A DNA stretch of 64,000 nt from Thalassotalea litorea (lineage in GTDB: Bacteria; Pseudomonadota; Gammaproteobacteria; Enterobacterales; Alteromonadaceae): the NCBI RefSeq assembly GCF_005843925.1, contig NZ_VCBC01000002.1:1-64000 (forward strand), read 5' to 3'. The notes under the pieces are model-generated. The model was not told where the DNA came from and made no database searches. It saw only the letters and a list, made by a program, of their open reading frames with translations. Shown one piece after another: positions 9,333 through 18,499 of this stretch (positions are counted from its first letter, which is position 1; every line of letters starts with the position of its first letter). Both the position numbers and the translations under genes were made by a program.

Positions 9333-10310
9333 CTAGAAATTCACTGAGGCCATAATGGCTTCAAACGTTTTTAATTCATCTGGCATATATTCTTTTTCAT
9401 GTGCCAAAGGAAACGGTGTATCTAAACCACACACACGTGTTATTGGCGATTCCAGATGTAAAAAGCATTCTGATTGAATGGTCGCGGCAATTTCCCCGGC
9501 AAAACCACCCGTTAAAGGCGCCTCATGGTTAATCAATAACCGACCTGTTTTCATGACAGAGTTAGCAACGGTTTCCACATCCCAAGGTAAAATCGAGCGC
9601 AAATCAATAATTTCACAAGAGACACCTTGTTTTTCGGCCATTTTCGCCGCTTTTTCAAGAGTATCCATCTGAGCTCCCCAACCCAGCAAAGAGATATCGG
9701 AGCCTTGCGTAACAACTTCGGCTTTACCTAAAGGAATTTGATAATCTTCTTCAGGCACTTCGCCAACGGATGCGCGATACAATTTTTTCGGTTCAAAGAA
9801 AACCACTGGATTGTCATCACGAATCGATGCAAGCAACAACCCCTTAGCCTGGTATGGATTTCTTGGAACCACAATTTTCAGGCCCGGTGTATGAGCAAAA
9901 TACGCCTCCGGCGACTGGCTATGATATAAGCCGCCGGCAATGCCGCCGCCATAAGGCGTGCGAATGGTGAGTTTGCCAACATCAAATTCGTTACCACTGC
10001 GATAACGAAATTTGGCAGTTTCATTAACGATTTGGTCAAAGGCAGGAAAGATATAATCTGCGAACTGAATTTCGGCAATAGGTAAACTACCTTGAGCCGC
10101 CAGACCATTGGCAAAACCGATAATCCCCTGCTCCGTTAAAGGCGTGTTAAAACAACGCGCTTTACCGTATTTTTCCTGAAGGTTACTTGTCGCACGGAAG
10201 ACGCCACCAAAATGACCAACGTCTTCACCAAAACAGACGGCAGAATCATTCTCAGCCATCGCAATATCCAGCGCGCTATTAATCGCTTGTAATAAATTCA
10301 TTTGCGCCAT
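9333..10310 (-). CDS. bkdA2: 2-oxoisovalerate dehydrogenase E1 beta subunit
   Basis: 325-residue transketolase-like subunit that forms the alpha2beta2 E1 with the upstream gene product. The signatures [16 protein letters not shown] and [16 protein letters not shown], followed by [15 protein letters not shown] and [19 protein letters not shown], are typical of branched-chain E1beta. The C-terminal transketolase domain contains [13 protein letters not shown] sequence ([13 protein letters not shown]). Its ATG lies 3 nt after the E1alpha stop, indicating translational coupling. Confidence 0.94.
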   Translation of the reverse strand: MAQMNLLQAINSALDIAMAENDSAVCFGEDVGHFGGVFRATSNLQEKYGKARCFNTPLTEQGIIGFANGLAAQGSLPIAEIQFADYIFPAFDQIVNETAKFRYRSGNEFDVGKLTIRTPYGGGIAGGLYHSQSPEAYFAHTPGLKIVVPRNPYQAKGLLLASIRDDNPVVFFEPKKLYRASVGEVPEEDYQIPLGKAEVVTQGSDISLLGWGAQMDTLEKAAKMAEKQGVSCEIIDLRSILPWDVETVANSVMKTGRLLINHEAPLTGGFAGEIAATIQSECFLHLESPITRVCGLDTPFPLAHEKEYMPDELKTFEAIMASVNF

Positions 10311-10313
10311 GGA

Positions 10314-11495
10314 TTAAAATCTCCCTGCTGTAATTGGATAGGCGTCGGGGTATTTGCGAATATGCTCTTTTAATTGTTCAAGCTGTTTTTCAAGCGCCGG
10401 CGTTGGTTGATCATAAACATCCGTTACCAGCTCTTCGATGCCTGGTTTGGCAATTTTCTCCGCCACCTTCACCGCATTAAGCACATCTTCGCGAAGTTTT
10501 TCGAACAATGCCGTTTCTTGCTCTTCATCCCACCAGTTTTGACTTAACAGCCAATTTTTCATGCGAAGAATTGGATCATGGTCGGCCCATTTCGCCTCTT
10601 CTTCCCGTGTTCGATAACCGCTTGGATCATCGGAAGTCGAGTGAGCACCTAAACGGTATGACATAGCCTCAATTAACACGGGTTCGTTGTGTTCTATCGC
10701 ATAGGAACGCGCCATCTGCGTGGCTTTTAACACCGCCAGAATATCGTTTCCATCGATACGCAGCGTTTTAATACCATAACCAACACCCCGTGATGCGATA
10801 CCATTTCCTTTATATTGTTCATTAGACGGCGTGGAGATGGCATACCCATTGTTTCGACAGAAAAAAATCACTGGCGCCTTGTGTACTGCAGCCATATTCA
10901 ATCCCGCATGAAAATCGCCTTCTGAGGCTGCACCTTCACCAAAATAACAAATCGTACAACGCTCTTTGCCCTGAAGTTTTTGGCCATAAGCATAACCTGC
11001 AGCTTGTGGGATCTGAGTACCTAACGGAGAAGAAATCGTCATATAGTGCAGTTCTTCGGAACCATAATGAATAGGCATTTGACGGCCTTTCCCGAGCTCC
11101 AGCTCGTTAGAAAACATCTGGTTCATGAATTGCTCTAAACGGAAACCACGATACATCAACGCACCTTGCTCTCGATATTGCGCCATGATCATATCTTCAT
11201 CGTGCAACCCCGCTGCACTGCCAACACTGGCTGCTTCTTCACCGAGTGCTGCCATGTAAAAGCTCACTCGCCCCTGGCGTTGAGCCGCAATCATGCGCTC
11301 ATCCAATACACGATGGAACGCTAGCGTTTGATAAATTTTGATGGCGAGGCTCTGATCAATCTCCGGTAAATCCGAACCTTGATAGACACTACCGTCCTGT
11401 TTGAGAATTTTGAGAATTGGGATATCGATGGAATGACCATCGATAAAATCGGCGCAATGCACTTCACGACTCGATTTATAGATTTCTGTATCCAT
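10314..11495 (-). CDS. bkdA1: 2-oxoisovalerate dehydrogenase E1 alpha subunit
   Basis: 393-residue thiamine-diphosphate-binding subunit. The TPP motif runs from GEGAASEGDFHAGLNMA to CRNNGYAIST. The loop YRLGAHSTSDDPSGYR is the phosphorylation-loop region of branched-chain E1alpha. It is the first gene of the operon: ATG at 11495, with AAGAGA ahead of it as a modest ribosome-binding site. Catabolic role: breakdown of branched-chain amino acids, and possibly supply of branched acyl-CoA primers for fatty acids. Confidence 0.94.
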   Translation of the reverse strand: MDTEIYKSSREVHCADFIDGHSIDIPILKILKQDGSVYQGSDLPEIDQSLAIKIYQTLAFHRVLDERMIAAQRQGRVSFYMAALGEEAASVGSAAGLHDEDMIMAQYREQGALMYRGFRLEQFMNQMFSNELELGKGRQMPIHYGSEELHYMTISSPLGTQIPQAAGYAYGQKLQGKERCTICYFGEGAASEGDFHAGLNMAAVHKAPVIFFCRNNGYAISTPSNEQYKGNGIASRGVGYGIKTLRIDGNDILAVLKATQMARSYAIEHNEPVLIEAMSYRLGAHSTSDDPSGYRTREEEAKWADHDPILRMKNWLLSQNWWDEEQETALFEKLREDVLNAVKVAEKIAKPGIEELVTDVYDQPTPALEKQLEQLKEHIRKYPDAYPITAGRF

Positions 11496-11852
11496 AAGTG
11501 TCTCTTGTTGTCTGGCTTAATCCAATTGCTTACGTTTTAGTTATTTTAAAGGAGCGTAAAACACAGGCTCCTGGAAACAATGCAGCAAAGGTATTTGTAA
11601 TTTTTAACTTAATTGCTGGCCACGATTATTATTTTTTGCCCAATAACACGTAAGTTTCTTGGTACTTACCAGTCGGGCTTTCGGCAAATTAGAGTCTTTA
11701 TTCGACTCCAGACCGCGTGACTCCACCTTTTAAGGATTGCCAGAACTTTACAATCCGCCAATTTTACTTGCAATAAACCGCATGAATTAGCCATGTAAAG
11801 AGTCAGGTAAGTGGAAATTAAGGTTTACAGTTGAAGGGAAGGCCTGAATAAA
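11496..11852. other. Intergenic region upstream of the bkd operon
   Basis: 357 nt between the astE stop and bkdA1. It must hold the bkd promoter, but I cannot point to convincing -35/-10 boxes. A small inverted repeat, GGAGCctgtgttttacGCTCC on the minus strand near 11550-11572, could be an operator or leader hairpin. Confidence 0.35.
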
Positions 11853-11859
11853 TCAGGCC
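11841..11859 (-). terminator. Possible terminator overlapping the astE stop
   Basis: GGCCTGA (11841-11847) and TCAGGCC (11853-11859) form a 7-bp stem with a 5-nt loop that includes the astE TGA. On the minus strand it is followed by TTCCCTT, a weak T-tract, so termination may be inefficient. Confidence 0.45.
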
Positions 11860-12926
11860 GTCAGTTTGGCTGGAATTACGGTAAGTAAAGCGCGCTGGCC
11901 CAATGCAACTTCCGCATTAGGAAAGATGATTGCCTCACCTGGCAGAGAAATTTCGTGGGTGACATCACCATCGTTAGCAAGTACATAACCGATAGGGAAA
12001 TCGGTAAAATTCTCGACATCATCGGCGAAATTAAGCGTAAAATTCTCTTGTGTTCGGTTTATGGTTTTATATATTTCAAAAAGGTTTAGTTCAGTGATAT
12101 TAAATTCACCAAAATCAGGAGTATCTTCTGACAGTAACGCCCGCAATGTTTTATTGATTTGGCTAAAATCTTCCGGATTATTTTCACCAAATGGCCTGAC
12201 CTTTCCAAGCTCAACCGTGAATGCATGGGCACAGCACTCATTTACCGAGAAATAACTAAACGTCGTTGTTGGGCTATTCGAAAGCAATATAGTATTTACG
12301 CCACTGGCATTGAGAAATTGCAGTTGTTGTTTGTTTCGAGGTTTACCATGACTAAACGGATAGACGGCAAACTTATCATTTTTAGAACCTCGTATTGCCG
12401 TGTGCAGATCATAGTGAAGGCGTTCGCGATCGTCGCCGATATTTCCACCTTGATCAAAAAAATCTCGGATATAATCTTCTAACGCCTTTGCTCGTCTGCG
12501 CTCCTGATTTACCAGACCAACATCATCGCTATGGGCGCCACTAAATAGACGATTGAGGTTTTCCTCAACAAAGCGGCTTCCTAAATTAATCGCCGGTGGA
12601 TTACCAAAAAGAAATAGCACCCTCTGGCGCAACGTTAGTTGCCCATGCAATAACTCTTTAATGAGCTGTTGACAGATTTCTATCGGAGCCGTTTCATTGC
12701 CATGCACACCACAAGACAAAACTATGTCGCGCTTGGTTTTCTTATCTACCGGCTCAAAGCAGATCACGCCAGTATCGAGGACACTCACCTGAGTTTGCTG
12801 TGTTTGAGTGTTCAGGTAAAACGTAAAAGCCTGGTCGATCTGTTCAGGGTGTTCGCGTGTAAAAGAAAGAAAGTCGCCGCTTTCCAATAATTGTCGAGAA
12901 AAATCCGCCACGTTACATCGGTTCAT
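11853..12926 (-). CDS. astE: Succinylglutamate desuccinylase
   Basis: Last enzyme of the arginine succinyltransferase pathway; it hydrolyses N-succinylglutamate to glutamate and succinate. The zinc-carboxypeptidase motif CGVHGNETAP places His75 and Glu78 as ligands, and LHYDLHTAIRG supplies the third histidine. The 357 residues are somewhat longer than E. coli AstE (about 322). I use ATG 12926 rather than the adjacent TTG; no clear Shine-Dalgarno precedes either. Other ast genes are not in the window, so this is a detached pathway gene. Confidence 0.9.
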   Translation of the reverse strand: MNRCNVADFSRQLLESGDFLSFTREHPEQIDQAFTFYLNTQTQQTQVSVLDTGVICFEPVDKKTKRDIVLSCGVHGNETAPIEICQQLIKELLHGQLTLRQRVLFLFGNPPAINLGSRFVEENLNRLFSGAHSDDVGLVNQERRRAKALEDYIRDFFDQGGNIGDDRERLHYDLHTAIRGSKNDKFAVYPFSHGKPRNKQQLQFLNASGVNTILLSNSPTTTFSYFSVNECCAHAFTVELGKVRPFGENNPEDFSQINKTLRALLSEDTPDFGEFNITELNLFEIYKTINRTQENFTLNFADDVENFTDFPIGYVLANDGDVTHEISLPGEAIIFPNAEVALGQRALLTVIPAKLTA

Positions 12927-13003
12927 CAAAAAAATGTTAATGGCATTTTAGGTGAAAAAGCCTGGCCTTGCACCTTTTAAGCGAGGCAGATTTGTTGAAA
13001 TCA

Positions 13004-15154
13004 TCACGAGTTGCCCGTGATTTTTGTCTGTACGTTAGAATGGCGGTAAAGCGTACCATCGTTTATTTCATACAAGGTTTCAGCCCAATCCAGAGTTTCC
13101 TGACGATGAGCAATCGTAACTCGGGTCATCTTCAACAGCGAGAATTGCTCGCTGATCAGCTTTTCATTGGTGCAATCGAGATGGCTTGTCGCTTCATCCA
13201 TGAACAAAATAACCGGTTGTTTATAAAGGGCCCGCGCAAGCAATATTCTTTGCATCTGCCCACCCGATAAGCTTGTTCCCATATCCGCGATCACACTGTT
13301 GTACCCCATAGTCATTTTTGCAATTTCGTTATGAATAGAAGCCGCGCGGGCACACTGTTCAATTCGTAATAAATTAGGGTTGGGGTCAAAAAAGCATATA
13401 TTATCAGCAATGGAACCGGATAATAATGTATCGTCCTGAAGCACTCCGGCGATAAGCCTGCGATAATTTAATAAGCCAATCTGGGTGATATCCTGACCAT
13501 CGTGAAGCACACTTCCAGATGTTGGTTGTAACAAACCAAGCATGATTTTCATTAATGTTGATTTACCAACCCCGGACGGGCCTGTTATCGCAATTGACTC
13601 CCCTGCCGCGACAGTTAAATTAATATTTTTCAGTAATGGTTCAACGGCTTTTCCACTTTGTTGGTAACTAAAGCTAACATTAACGAGTTTTAACTCTCCT
13701 TTTGGTGCAGACAAATGCCGTTCACCTTGTCGATTCCTCTCTTCTTCATGTAACGCAATGTCGGCGATTCTATCTAAGTGCAATCGCATCATCTTAAATT
13801 GAATCAACTGTTCAATCAGTTCCATTGCCCTTGCAGTAAATTGATTTTTATAGGCGATAAATGCCAGTAACATCCCCACGGTCAACGTGGTTGACATAAC
13901 CATGCCCGCAGCAATGAATATCACCAGTACATTTTCCAATCCAAATAACAATTTATTGCAGGTATCAAAGCCTATATTTAATCGCCCTAAACGTATTTCA
14001 TGATTAATCACATCGACGTATTTATTTTGCCAGGCATCCTGGCGAATGGATTCATGGGCAAATAACTTTACCGTTTGCATTCCTCGAGCCGTTTCCAAAA
14101 AATGACTTTGTTCTTTGGCAGAGCTTTGAATTAATTCCTCGGAAATTCGCTTCAAAGGTCGATATAAGCTAAAACGAATCAGTGAATAAAGAGCGACGAC
14201 GCTAATAACAATAAAAGTGAGCTTTACCGAGTAGGCGAACATCATAACCAGCAGCGCAAGCGACAGTATTCCATCCACTAACGTCGTAACAAACCCAGTC
14301 GTTATGCGTTCACGAATTTGTGCCAAACTTCCAAACCGAGAAACCAAATCACCAATATGCCTAGCTTCAAAAAAGGACATGGGCAGACGCAGTAAATGTG
14401 CCATCAAATTTACGCCCATTTGTAAGTTCAGTGCACTGGAAAGTCTCAGTATGATCCAGGAGCGGGTAATATTAAGAATGCAGGTAAGGAAAACAACCAG
14501 AGCAAAGCCAAGACCGAGAATCATCAGTAAAGATTGGTCGAAACTAACAAGCACTTCATCGACAACCCATTGCATATAATACGGAGCGAGTAACGCGCAA
14601 AACTGTAGTAAAAACGACAGTAAAATTAGCTTCACCATCGATGGCAAAACACCTGCACTTTTCGACCAAAGCTGATAAAACCTAAGGCGTGATTTTTCCT
14701 GTTTTTGTACAAAATTCGCGGTTGGCGTTAATTCCAGACAAATGCCAGTAAAATGTTGCTCAAATTCCTTCAGTGTTAGTCGACAGTTACCTTTCCCGGG
14801 GTCGTTGATATAAAACAGGGTCTTTTTCCCAGACTGAGTAACACGGGTTAACACCACAAAGTGATTCATATCCCAATGCAATATACATGGAAGTTTGAGC
14901 TTGCGGATGTCGTTTAAAGGACATTGCAAAGCTCGGCACGACAGATTCAGCTGCTCGCTAAGGCCAATCATTTGTTGTAATGTCATACCCGATGAGCCAG
15001 CTGAATGGCGCTGGCGAATAGCGGCCATATCTAAAGAGTGGCCGAAATAGCTGGCGATCATAGCAATGCAGGCCAACCCACATTCCGCAATCTCCGTTTG
15101 CAAAATCATTGGGACTTTTCGAGCAAAAGAAAAATTTAATACTGCTGCAGTCAT
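13004..15154 (-). CDS. Peptidase C39 / ABC bacteriocin exporter
   Basis: 716-residue fusion of a C39 cysteine peptidase, six-helix ABC membrane domain and ATPase, as in CvaB-type exporters. Residues 1-130 hold the peptidase: Cys25 in EIAECGLAC, His98 in MNHFVVL, Asp118 in INDPG, a complete catalytic triad. The ATPase has Walker A GPSGVGKST, signature LSGGQMQR, Walker B VILFMDEATS and the H-loop TIAHR. The peptidase would cut double-glycine leaders while exporting the peptide across the inner membrane. ATG 15154 follows AAGGAG. It is the last gene of an HlyD-peptide-membrane protein-ABC set; a TolC partner is not in the window. Confidence 0.93.
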   Translation of the reverse strand: MTAAVLNFSFARKVPMILQTEIAECGLACIAMIASYFGHSLDMAAIRQRHSAGSSGMTLQQMIGLSEQLNLSCRALQCPLNDIRKLKLPCILHWDMNHFVVLTRVTQSGKKTLFYINDPGKGNCRLTLKEFEQHFTGICLELTPTANFVQKQEKSRLRFYQLWSKSAGVLPSMVKLILLSFLLQFCALLAPYYMQWVVDEVLVSFDQSLLMILGLGFALVVFLTCILNITRSWIILRLSSALNLQMGVNLMAHLLRLPMSFFEARHIGDLVSRFGSLAQIRERITTGFVTTLVDGILSLALLVMMFAYSVKLTFIVISVVALYSLIRFSLYRPLKRISEELIQSSAKEQSHFLETARGMQTVKLFAHESIRQDAWQNKYVDVINHEIRLGRLNIGFDTCNKLLFGLENVLVIFIAAGMVMSTTLTVGMLLAFIAYKNQFTARAMELIEQLIQFKMMRLHLDRIADIALHEEERNRQGERHLSAPKGELKLVNVSFSYQQSGKAVEPLLKNINLTVAAGESIAITGPSGVGKSTLMKIMLGLLQPTSGSVLHDGQDITQIGLLNYRRLIAGVLQDDTLLSGSIADNICFFDPNPNLLRIEQCARAASIHNEIAKMTMGYNSVIADMGTSLSGGQMQRILLARALYKQPVILFMDEATSHLDCTNEKLISEQFSLLKMTRVTIAHRQETLDWAETLYEINDGTLYRHSNVQTKITGNS

Positions 15155-15358
15155 ATGACTCTCCTTAGTCAGTTGACTGGTTTAAATAATCATACGGTTG
15201 ATTAGAAATATAATAATCACTACACACCCGCGATAAACCGTTATAAACATTTGTTTTTATGTAAAAAGGAAGTTTGGTTACTCAAATCGAAAACGTACTC
15301 ACTTGTTGTGAGATTTGATCAACAACAGGAAGTTAATCAAACCACAATTGAATACAAA

Positions 15359-15715
15359 TTAAATCTCAGATTCGTCGGAGGAATTAACTTCAGCCGCACT
15401 AACTTGAAACGTTGACAATATGACATGCAGTGACGATGTAATAATCGTTATTCTAATAGCCTGAACTGTACTGTAGATTGCAAGTAGAGCAATGATAATC
15501 TGACCAATTATGTTTCCTTCCATAAAGATAAGTAAAAACCCAAGTAGTATGGCTAGAAAAATGTGTCGAACGATGCCGTTTTTGATTTTATATATTCCAT
15601 TGTGCCTTTCGATGTAGATATTTTCCCGAGGGAAATGCTGTATCTTAATAACCTCATTTTGCTCAAGGCTGCAGTTAAGACCAGAACCGTTCAGTATATT
15701 AAGTAAGGATTGCAT
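15359..15715 (-). CDS. Small two-helix membrane protein of the bacteriocin locus (candidate immunity or accessory protein)
   Basis: 118 residues, of no family that I recognise. A soluble N-terminal part of about 45 residues is followed by two hydrophobic segments, HIFLAILLGFLLIFM and IIIALLAIYSTVQAI, and a polar acidic tail. GGAG sits about 8 nt before ATG 15715. It lies between the double-glycine peptide gene and the C39 exporter on the same strand, separated from the peptide by a hairpin with a T-run that could act as an attenuator. Small membrane proteins next to class II bacteriocin genes are often immunity proteins. That assignment is positional inference only. Confidence 0.65.
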   Translation of the reverse strand: MQSLLNILNGSGLNCSLEQNEVIKIQHFPRENIYIERHNGIYKIKNGIVRHIFLAILLGFLLIFMEGNIIGQIIIALLAIYSTVQAIRITIITSSLHVILSTFQVSAAEVNSSDESEI

Positions 15716-15730
15716 TTATTAGCTCCGTTT

Positions 15731-15754
15731 GAAAAAAGGCATGAAACATGCCTT
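15731..15754 (-). terminator. Hairpin/attenuator after the double-glycine peptide gene
   Basis: On the minus strand AAGGCATG, loop TTT, CATGCCTT then TTTTTC. It lies 21 nt after the peptide stop and before the two-helix protein, so it may let the peptide be made in excess over the downstream genes. Confidence 0.7.
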
Positions 15755-15774
15755 CAAATTTTTTCAATAATTAG

Positions 15775-15951
15775 TTAAGCCTCACTAACATTATTGATAA
15801 TAAACCCTCCCAGAATCAACCACGCTCCGATAGTGGGTCCAGCAACAATCACTGCCGCTGTGGCCAAAATGGCCTCTCCTACGATTTGACCTTCGCTTTT
15901 AGTGTGGCCACCACTGACTTCTGCGATTTCACTACAATTTAACTCTTTCAT
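15775..15951 (-). CDS. Double-glycine leader peptide, candidate class II bacteriocin/microcin
   Basis: A 58-codon gene. The first 15 residues, MKELNCSEIAEVSGG, match the double-glycine leader pattern cut by C39 peptidases (compare the microcin V leader ending in VSGG). The predicted mature peptide of 43 residues starts HTKSEGQIVGEA, is strongly hydrophobic and rich in Ala, Val, Ile and Gly (for example ATAAVIVAGPTIGAWLILGG), and has no cysteine. AAAGGAGA lies ahead of ATG 15951. It sits inside the HlyD/C39-ABC locus on the same strand, which strengthens the call. Antibacterial activity is inferred, not shown; a signalling peptide is possible. Confidence 0.8.
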   Translation of the reverse strand: MKELNCSEIAEVSGGHTKSEGQIVGEAILATAAVIVAGPTIGAWLILGGFIINNVSEA

Positions 15952-16111
15952 AAAAAACGTCTCCTTTTGTTTTAAAAAAATGTGAATGTTTTACTGCTCC
16001 GGCTCCTCAGAGTCGCACCACCATTCAAAATTAAGCTTCGAACCATGGTATTTTCTGCACCTTTCCATGTATTTATGCAGAAGAATTTTTCTAATCAATC
16101 ACCACCGAATG

Positions 16112-17386
16112 TTAAAGTTTCTCCGCCGCGCCTAATAAGGGTTCAAATAACCAGGCCATTAGGCTGCGTTTTTCTAAAATAATATCGGCTTGAAACAACA
16201 TGCCACTGCGCAGCGGAAATTGACTGTCATTGGTTTGCATTCCTTGACTGTCCAGCTGCGCACGTATACGGTAAACCGGCTCTCGGATGGAAAATGGTGC
16301 TGATAATTCCGCAGGCTTAATAATGGTTTGATCCACCTGAATAATTTTTCCATTGATAAAGCCAAAACGTTGGTAAGGAAACGCATCAAATCGCAACTTA
16401 GTGGCTTGACCTGAGGTAATAAAACCCGCACTTCGAGTGGGTAGATATAGCTCTGCTAACAATACCGAGTGTTCCGGTATCAAACTTAACAATAACGTAT
16501 TCGGACTTACCGACTCCCCCGCGACGACCTGCAAGCCCGTCACTATGCCATCGCGGTTCGCGCGCACTGTGTATTTATTGTTGGTGCGGATCTGTCCAAG
16601 TTGATTTTCCAGTTCCGCTTGATGGCGATTCAGTGCACTGATTTTTAATTGGTATTGCTCAGGAATTGTGTCTAATTCCAGCTCCATCCGAGTCAATTCT
16701 CGCTGTTGTTGCAGCTGAATTCTTTTCAGTCCCTGACGTTCTTGCTTTAAATCCAGTAATTGCTGATGATGACTTTGCTTTTCTCTGTCAGAGACAAACC
16801 CTTGATTAAACAAGCTTTCGATTTGCTGATGACGATGAGCCAATATTGAAAATTTGTTTTCCAGCAACGCTGCCTGTTGCTTAGTCACTTGTTGTTCAAC
16901 ACGAAGTACACTATTGCGTTTTTCCAAGCTTTGCAGCTCTTTTTTCTGGAGGCTTTGGTATTGTTCCGCTTCCAGATTTAATAAGTGTATTTGCGAGCTA
17001 AGTCGGTTAATAAGGCGCTCTGAGAGTGCCAATTGGTCATCTGTGTTTGCCGTTTCTGTTGACTGTCCGAAGCCAAACTGCCCTCGCGTAGATAGTGTGA
17101 GTAATGGCTGTCCTTGCGCGACGGTATCGCCTTCTTCGACATACAGTTCATCCACATAGCCAGTTAATTGTCCGTAGGTTTTTATCACCCCTTTGTCGGG
17201 CTTTAGGTAGCCTCTAACCGTTTCCTTGCGCGAATACGAAGCCAAAGCTAAAAAGCTAATGATTAAGAAAAACATTATTACTATGGCCGTAACCAACAAA
17301 GAAAGCGACAGTGGTTGTGTTAACACCACAGTTCCTTGCAAACGATGTTGTTGCTTTTCCAGGACTTCCTTGCGAAATAACCCCAT
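16112..17386 (-). CDS. HlyD-family periplasmic adaptor of the bacteriocin exporter (CvaA-like)
   Basis: 424 residues. One membrane helix near 28-50 (SLLVTAIVIMFFLIISFLAL) is followed by a biotinyl-lipoyl-like hairpin start (GYVDELYVEEGDTVAQGQPL), then a long coiled coil of about 115-270 rich in Gln, Leu and Glu, then the second lipoyl half (VRANRDGIVTGLQVVAGESV) and a beta-barrel end. This is the architecture of membrane-fusion proteins that join an inner-membrane exporter to TolC. The length and the C39-ABC neighbour match CvaA-type adaptors. It is the first gene of the locus; no good ribosome-binding site is seen before ATG 17386. Confidence 0.9.
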   Translation of the reverse strand: MGLFRKEVLEKQQHRLQGTVVLTQPLSLSLLVTAIVIMFFLIISFLALASYSRKETVRGYLKPDKGVIKTYGQLTGYVDELYVEEGDTVAQGQPLLTLSTRGQFGFGQSTETANTDDQLALSERLINRLSSQIHLLNLEAEQYQSLQKKELQSLEKRNSVLRVEQQVTKQQAALLENKFSILAHRHQQIESLFNQGFVSDREKQSHHQQLLDLKQERQGLKRIQLQQQRELTRMELELDTIPEQYQLKISALNRHQAELENQLGQIRTNNKYTVRANRDGIVTGLQVVAGESVSPNTLLLSLIPEHSVLLAELYLPTRSAGFITSGQATKLRFDAFPYQRFGFINGKIIQVDQTIIKPAELSAPFSIREPVYRIRAQLDSQGMQTNDSQFPLRSGMLFQADIILEKRSLMAWLFEPLLGAAEKL

Positions 17387-17624
17387 GCGTCAAACCGAGT
17401 AATTTATCAATGAATTATGGTTTCAGCATGGTTTGTGTTATTTAAAAATCAAACGGCAAATAACCTGAACACTGAATTTCAAGCGAAAGACAGACAAAAT
17501 AAGGCATGTGCGCTGCAGGATGATTAAATTTTCGTTGTCACCGGATACGAAAAATTGTCTAGGGAAGTAACCAAAACAGGAAATTCAGTGAAGGAAAAAT
17601 TTTTAACTCGTTATCTTTAAGAGT

Positions 17625-18425
17625 TTATTGAATGTTTAACTGGCGGGCAATGTTCAACTTATCGGGCCAGCAATTGGCGAGCGCCGTGCGGGAATCATTT
17701 AGGCTGCCACTGCTGTAAAAGCTCATGGCTGGATTATTTTGCTCGGGGTTTAAAAGGTTATTTTGTCGCAAACGCCGCTCTAGTTGTTTAGCAACCGCTA
17801 TCGATGTATCGACAATATTGGCTTTGTTAGCCACTAACAAAGATATTGGCTCCAATAAAAAAGAGAAATGGGTACATCCTAATACGATTTGATCACATTG
17901 CTGTGCAATAAGCGGTTGAACATATCGAAATACGGCTTCTTGCGCCTTGGTATCATTAAAACTGCCGCTTTCAACCAAAGAGACAAAATCTGGACACGCC
18001 TGCCCAATCACATCAACATCCGGACATTCCAGTAATTTTAATTGCGCAAAAGACTGACTTTCCAATGTTTGCTGAGTGGCCAACACCCCTACCTTGCCCG
18101 TCTTGGTGGCTTTCCCAGCAGGTTTTATTCCTGGTTCAACCCCAATAACCGGTAATTTAAATTGTTCTCTGAGTTTTGCAATGGAATGCACGGTTGCGGT
18201 ATTACAGGCCACGACAATCGCCTTACACCCCTGCTGAACAAAAAACTCAACAATTTGCTCCGTACGTTGCAGTAGAAAGCGATCAGATTTATTACCATAG
18301 GGTGTGTTTGCCGTATCGGCAAAATAGAATAGGTGCTCCTGTGGCAAAGCATCAAGAATCGCCCGGCAAATGGATAACCCACCGAGTCCAGAGTCAAATA
18401 CACCAATGGGTGAATGCTTATCCAT
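17625..18425 (-). CDS. murI: Glutamate racemase
   Basis: Cytosolic cofactor-independent racemase that makes D-glutamate for peptidoglycan. The 266 residues show VFDSGLGGLS at the N-terminus, the first catalytic cysteine Cys74 in VVACNTAT, and the second Cys184 in VLGCTHF. The ATG at 18425 fits the family start. It lies 74 nt after pgm on the same strand with a GC-rich hairpin between them, so expression may be coupled or modulated. Confidence 0.97.
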   Translation of the reverse strand: MDKHSPIGVFDSGLGGLSICRAILDALPQEHLFYFADTANTPYGNKSDRFLLQRTEQIVEFFVQQGCKAIVVACNTATVHSIAKLREQFKLPVIGVEPGIKPAGKATKTGKVGVLATQQTLESQSFAQLKLLECPDVDVIGQACPDFVSLVESGSFNDTKAQEAVFRYVQPLIAQQCDQIVLGCTHFSFLLEPISLLVANKANIVDTSIAVAKQLERRLRQNNLLNPEQNNPAMSFYSSGSLNDSRTALANCWPDKLNIARQLNIQ

Positions 18426-18461
18426 AATTGCAATCGGTTGTTAGTCGTGAAGAGATAACGA

Positions 18462-18492
18462 GCGAGGCGCTAAACATGGTTTAGAACCTCGC
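18462..18492. other. Perfect two-part hairpin between pgm and murI
   Basis: GCGAGG-cg-CTAAAC, loop ATG, GTTTAG-aa-CCTCGC. Twelve base pairs are interrupted by a symmetric 2x2 internal loop. There is no T-run on either strand, so it may be an RNA-stabilising or processing structure rather than a terminator. Confidence 0.6.
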
Positions 18493-18499
18493 AGTGAAT

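Noticed and set aside
15991..16068. 25-codon frame between the HlyD gene and the double-glycine peptide, a possible second peptide
   Set aside because: No ribosome-binding site, no double-glycine leader, and an unusual Trp/Cys/Glu composition.
18462..18492. Terminator between pgm and murI
   Set aside because: The hairpin is strong but no T-run follows on the minus strand, so it is listed as a structure of unknown role.
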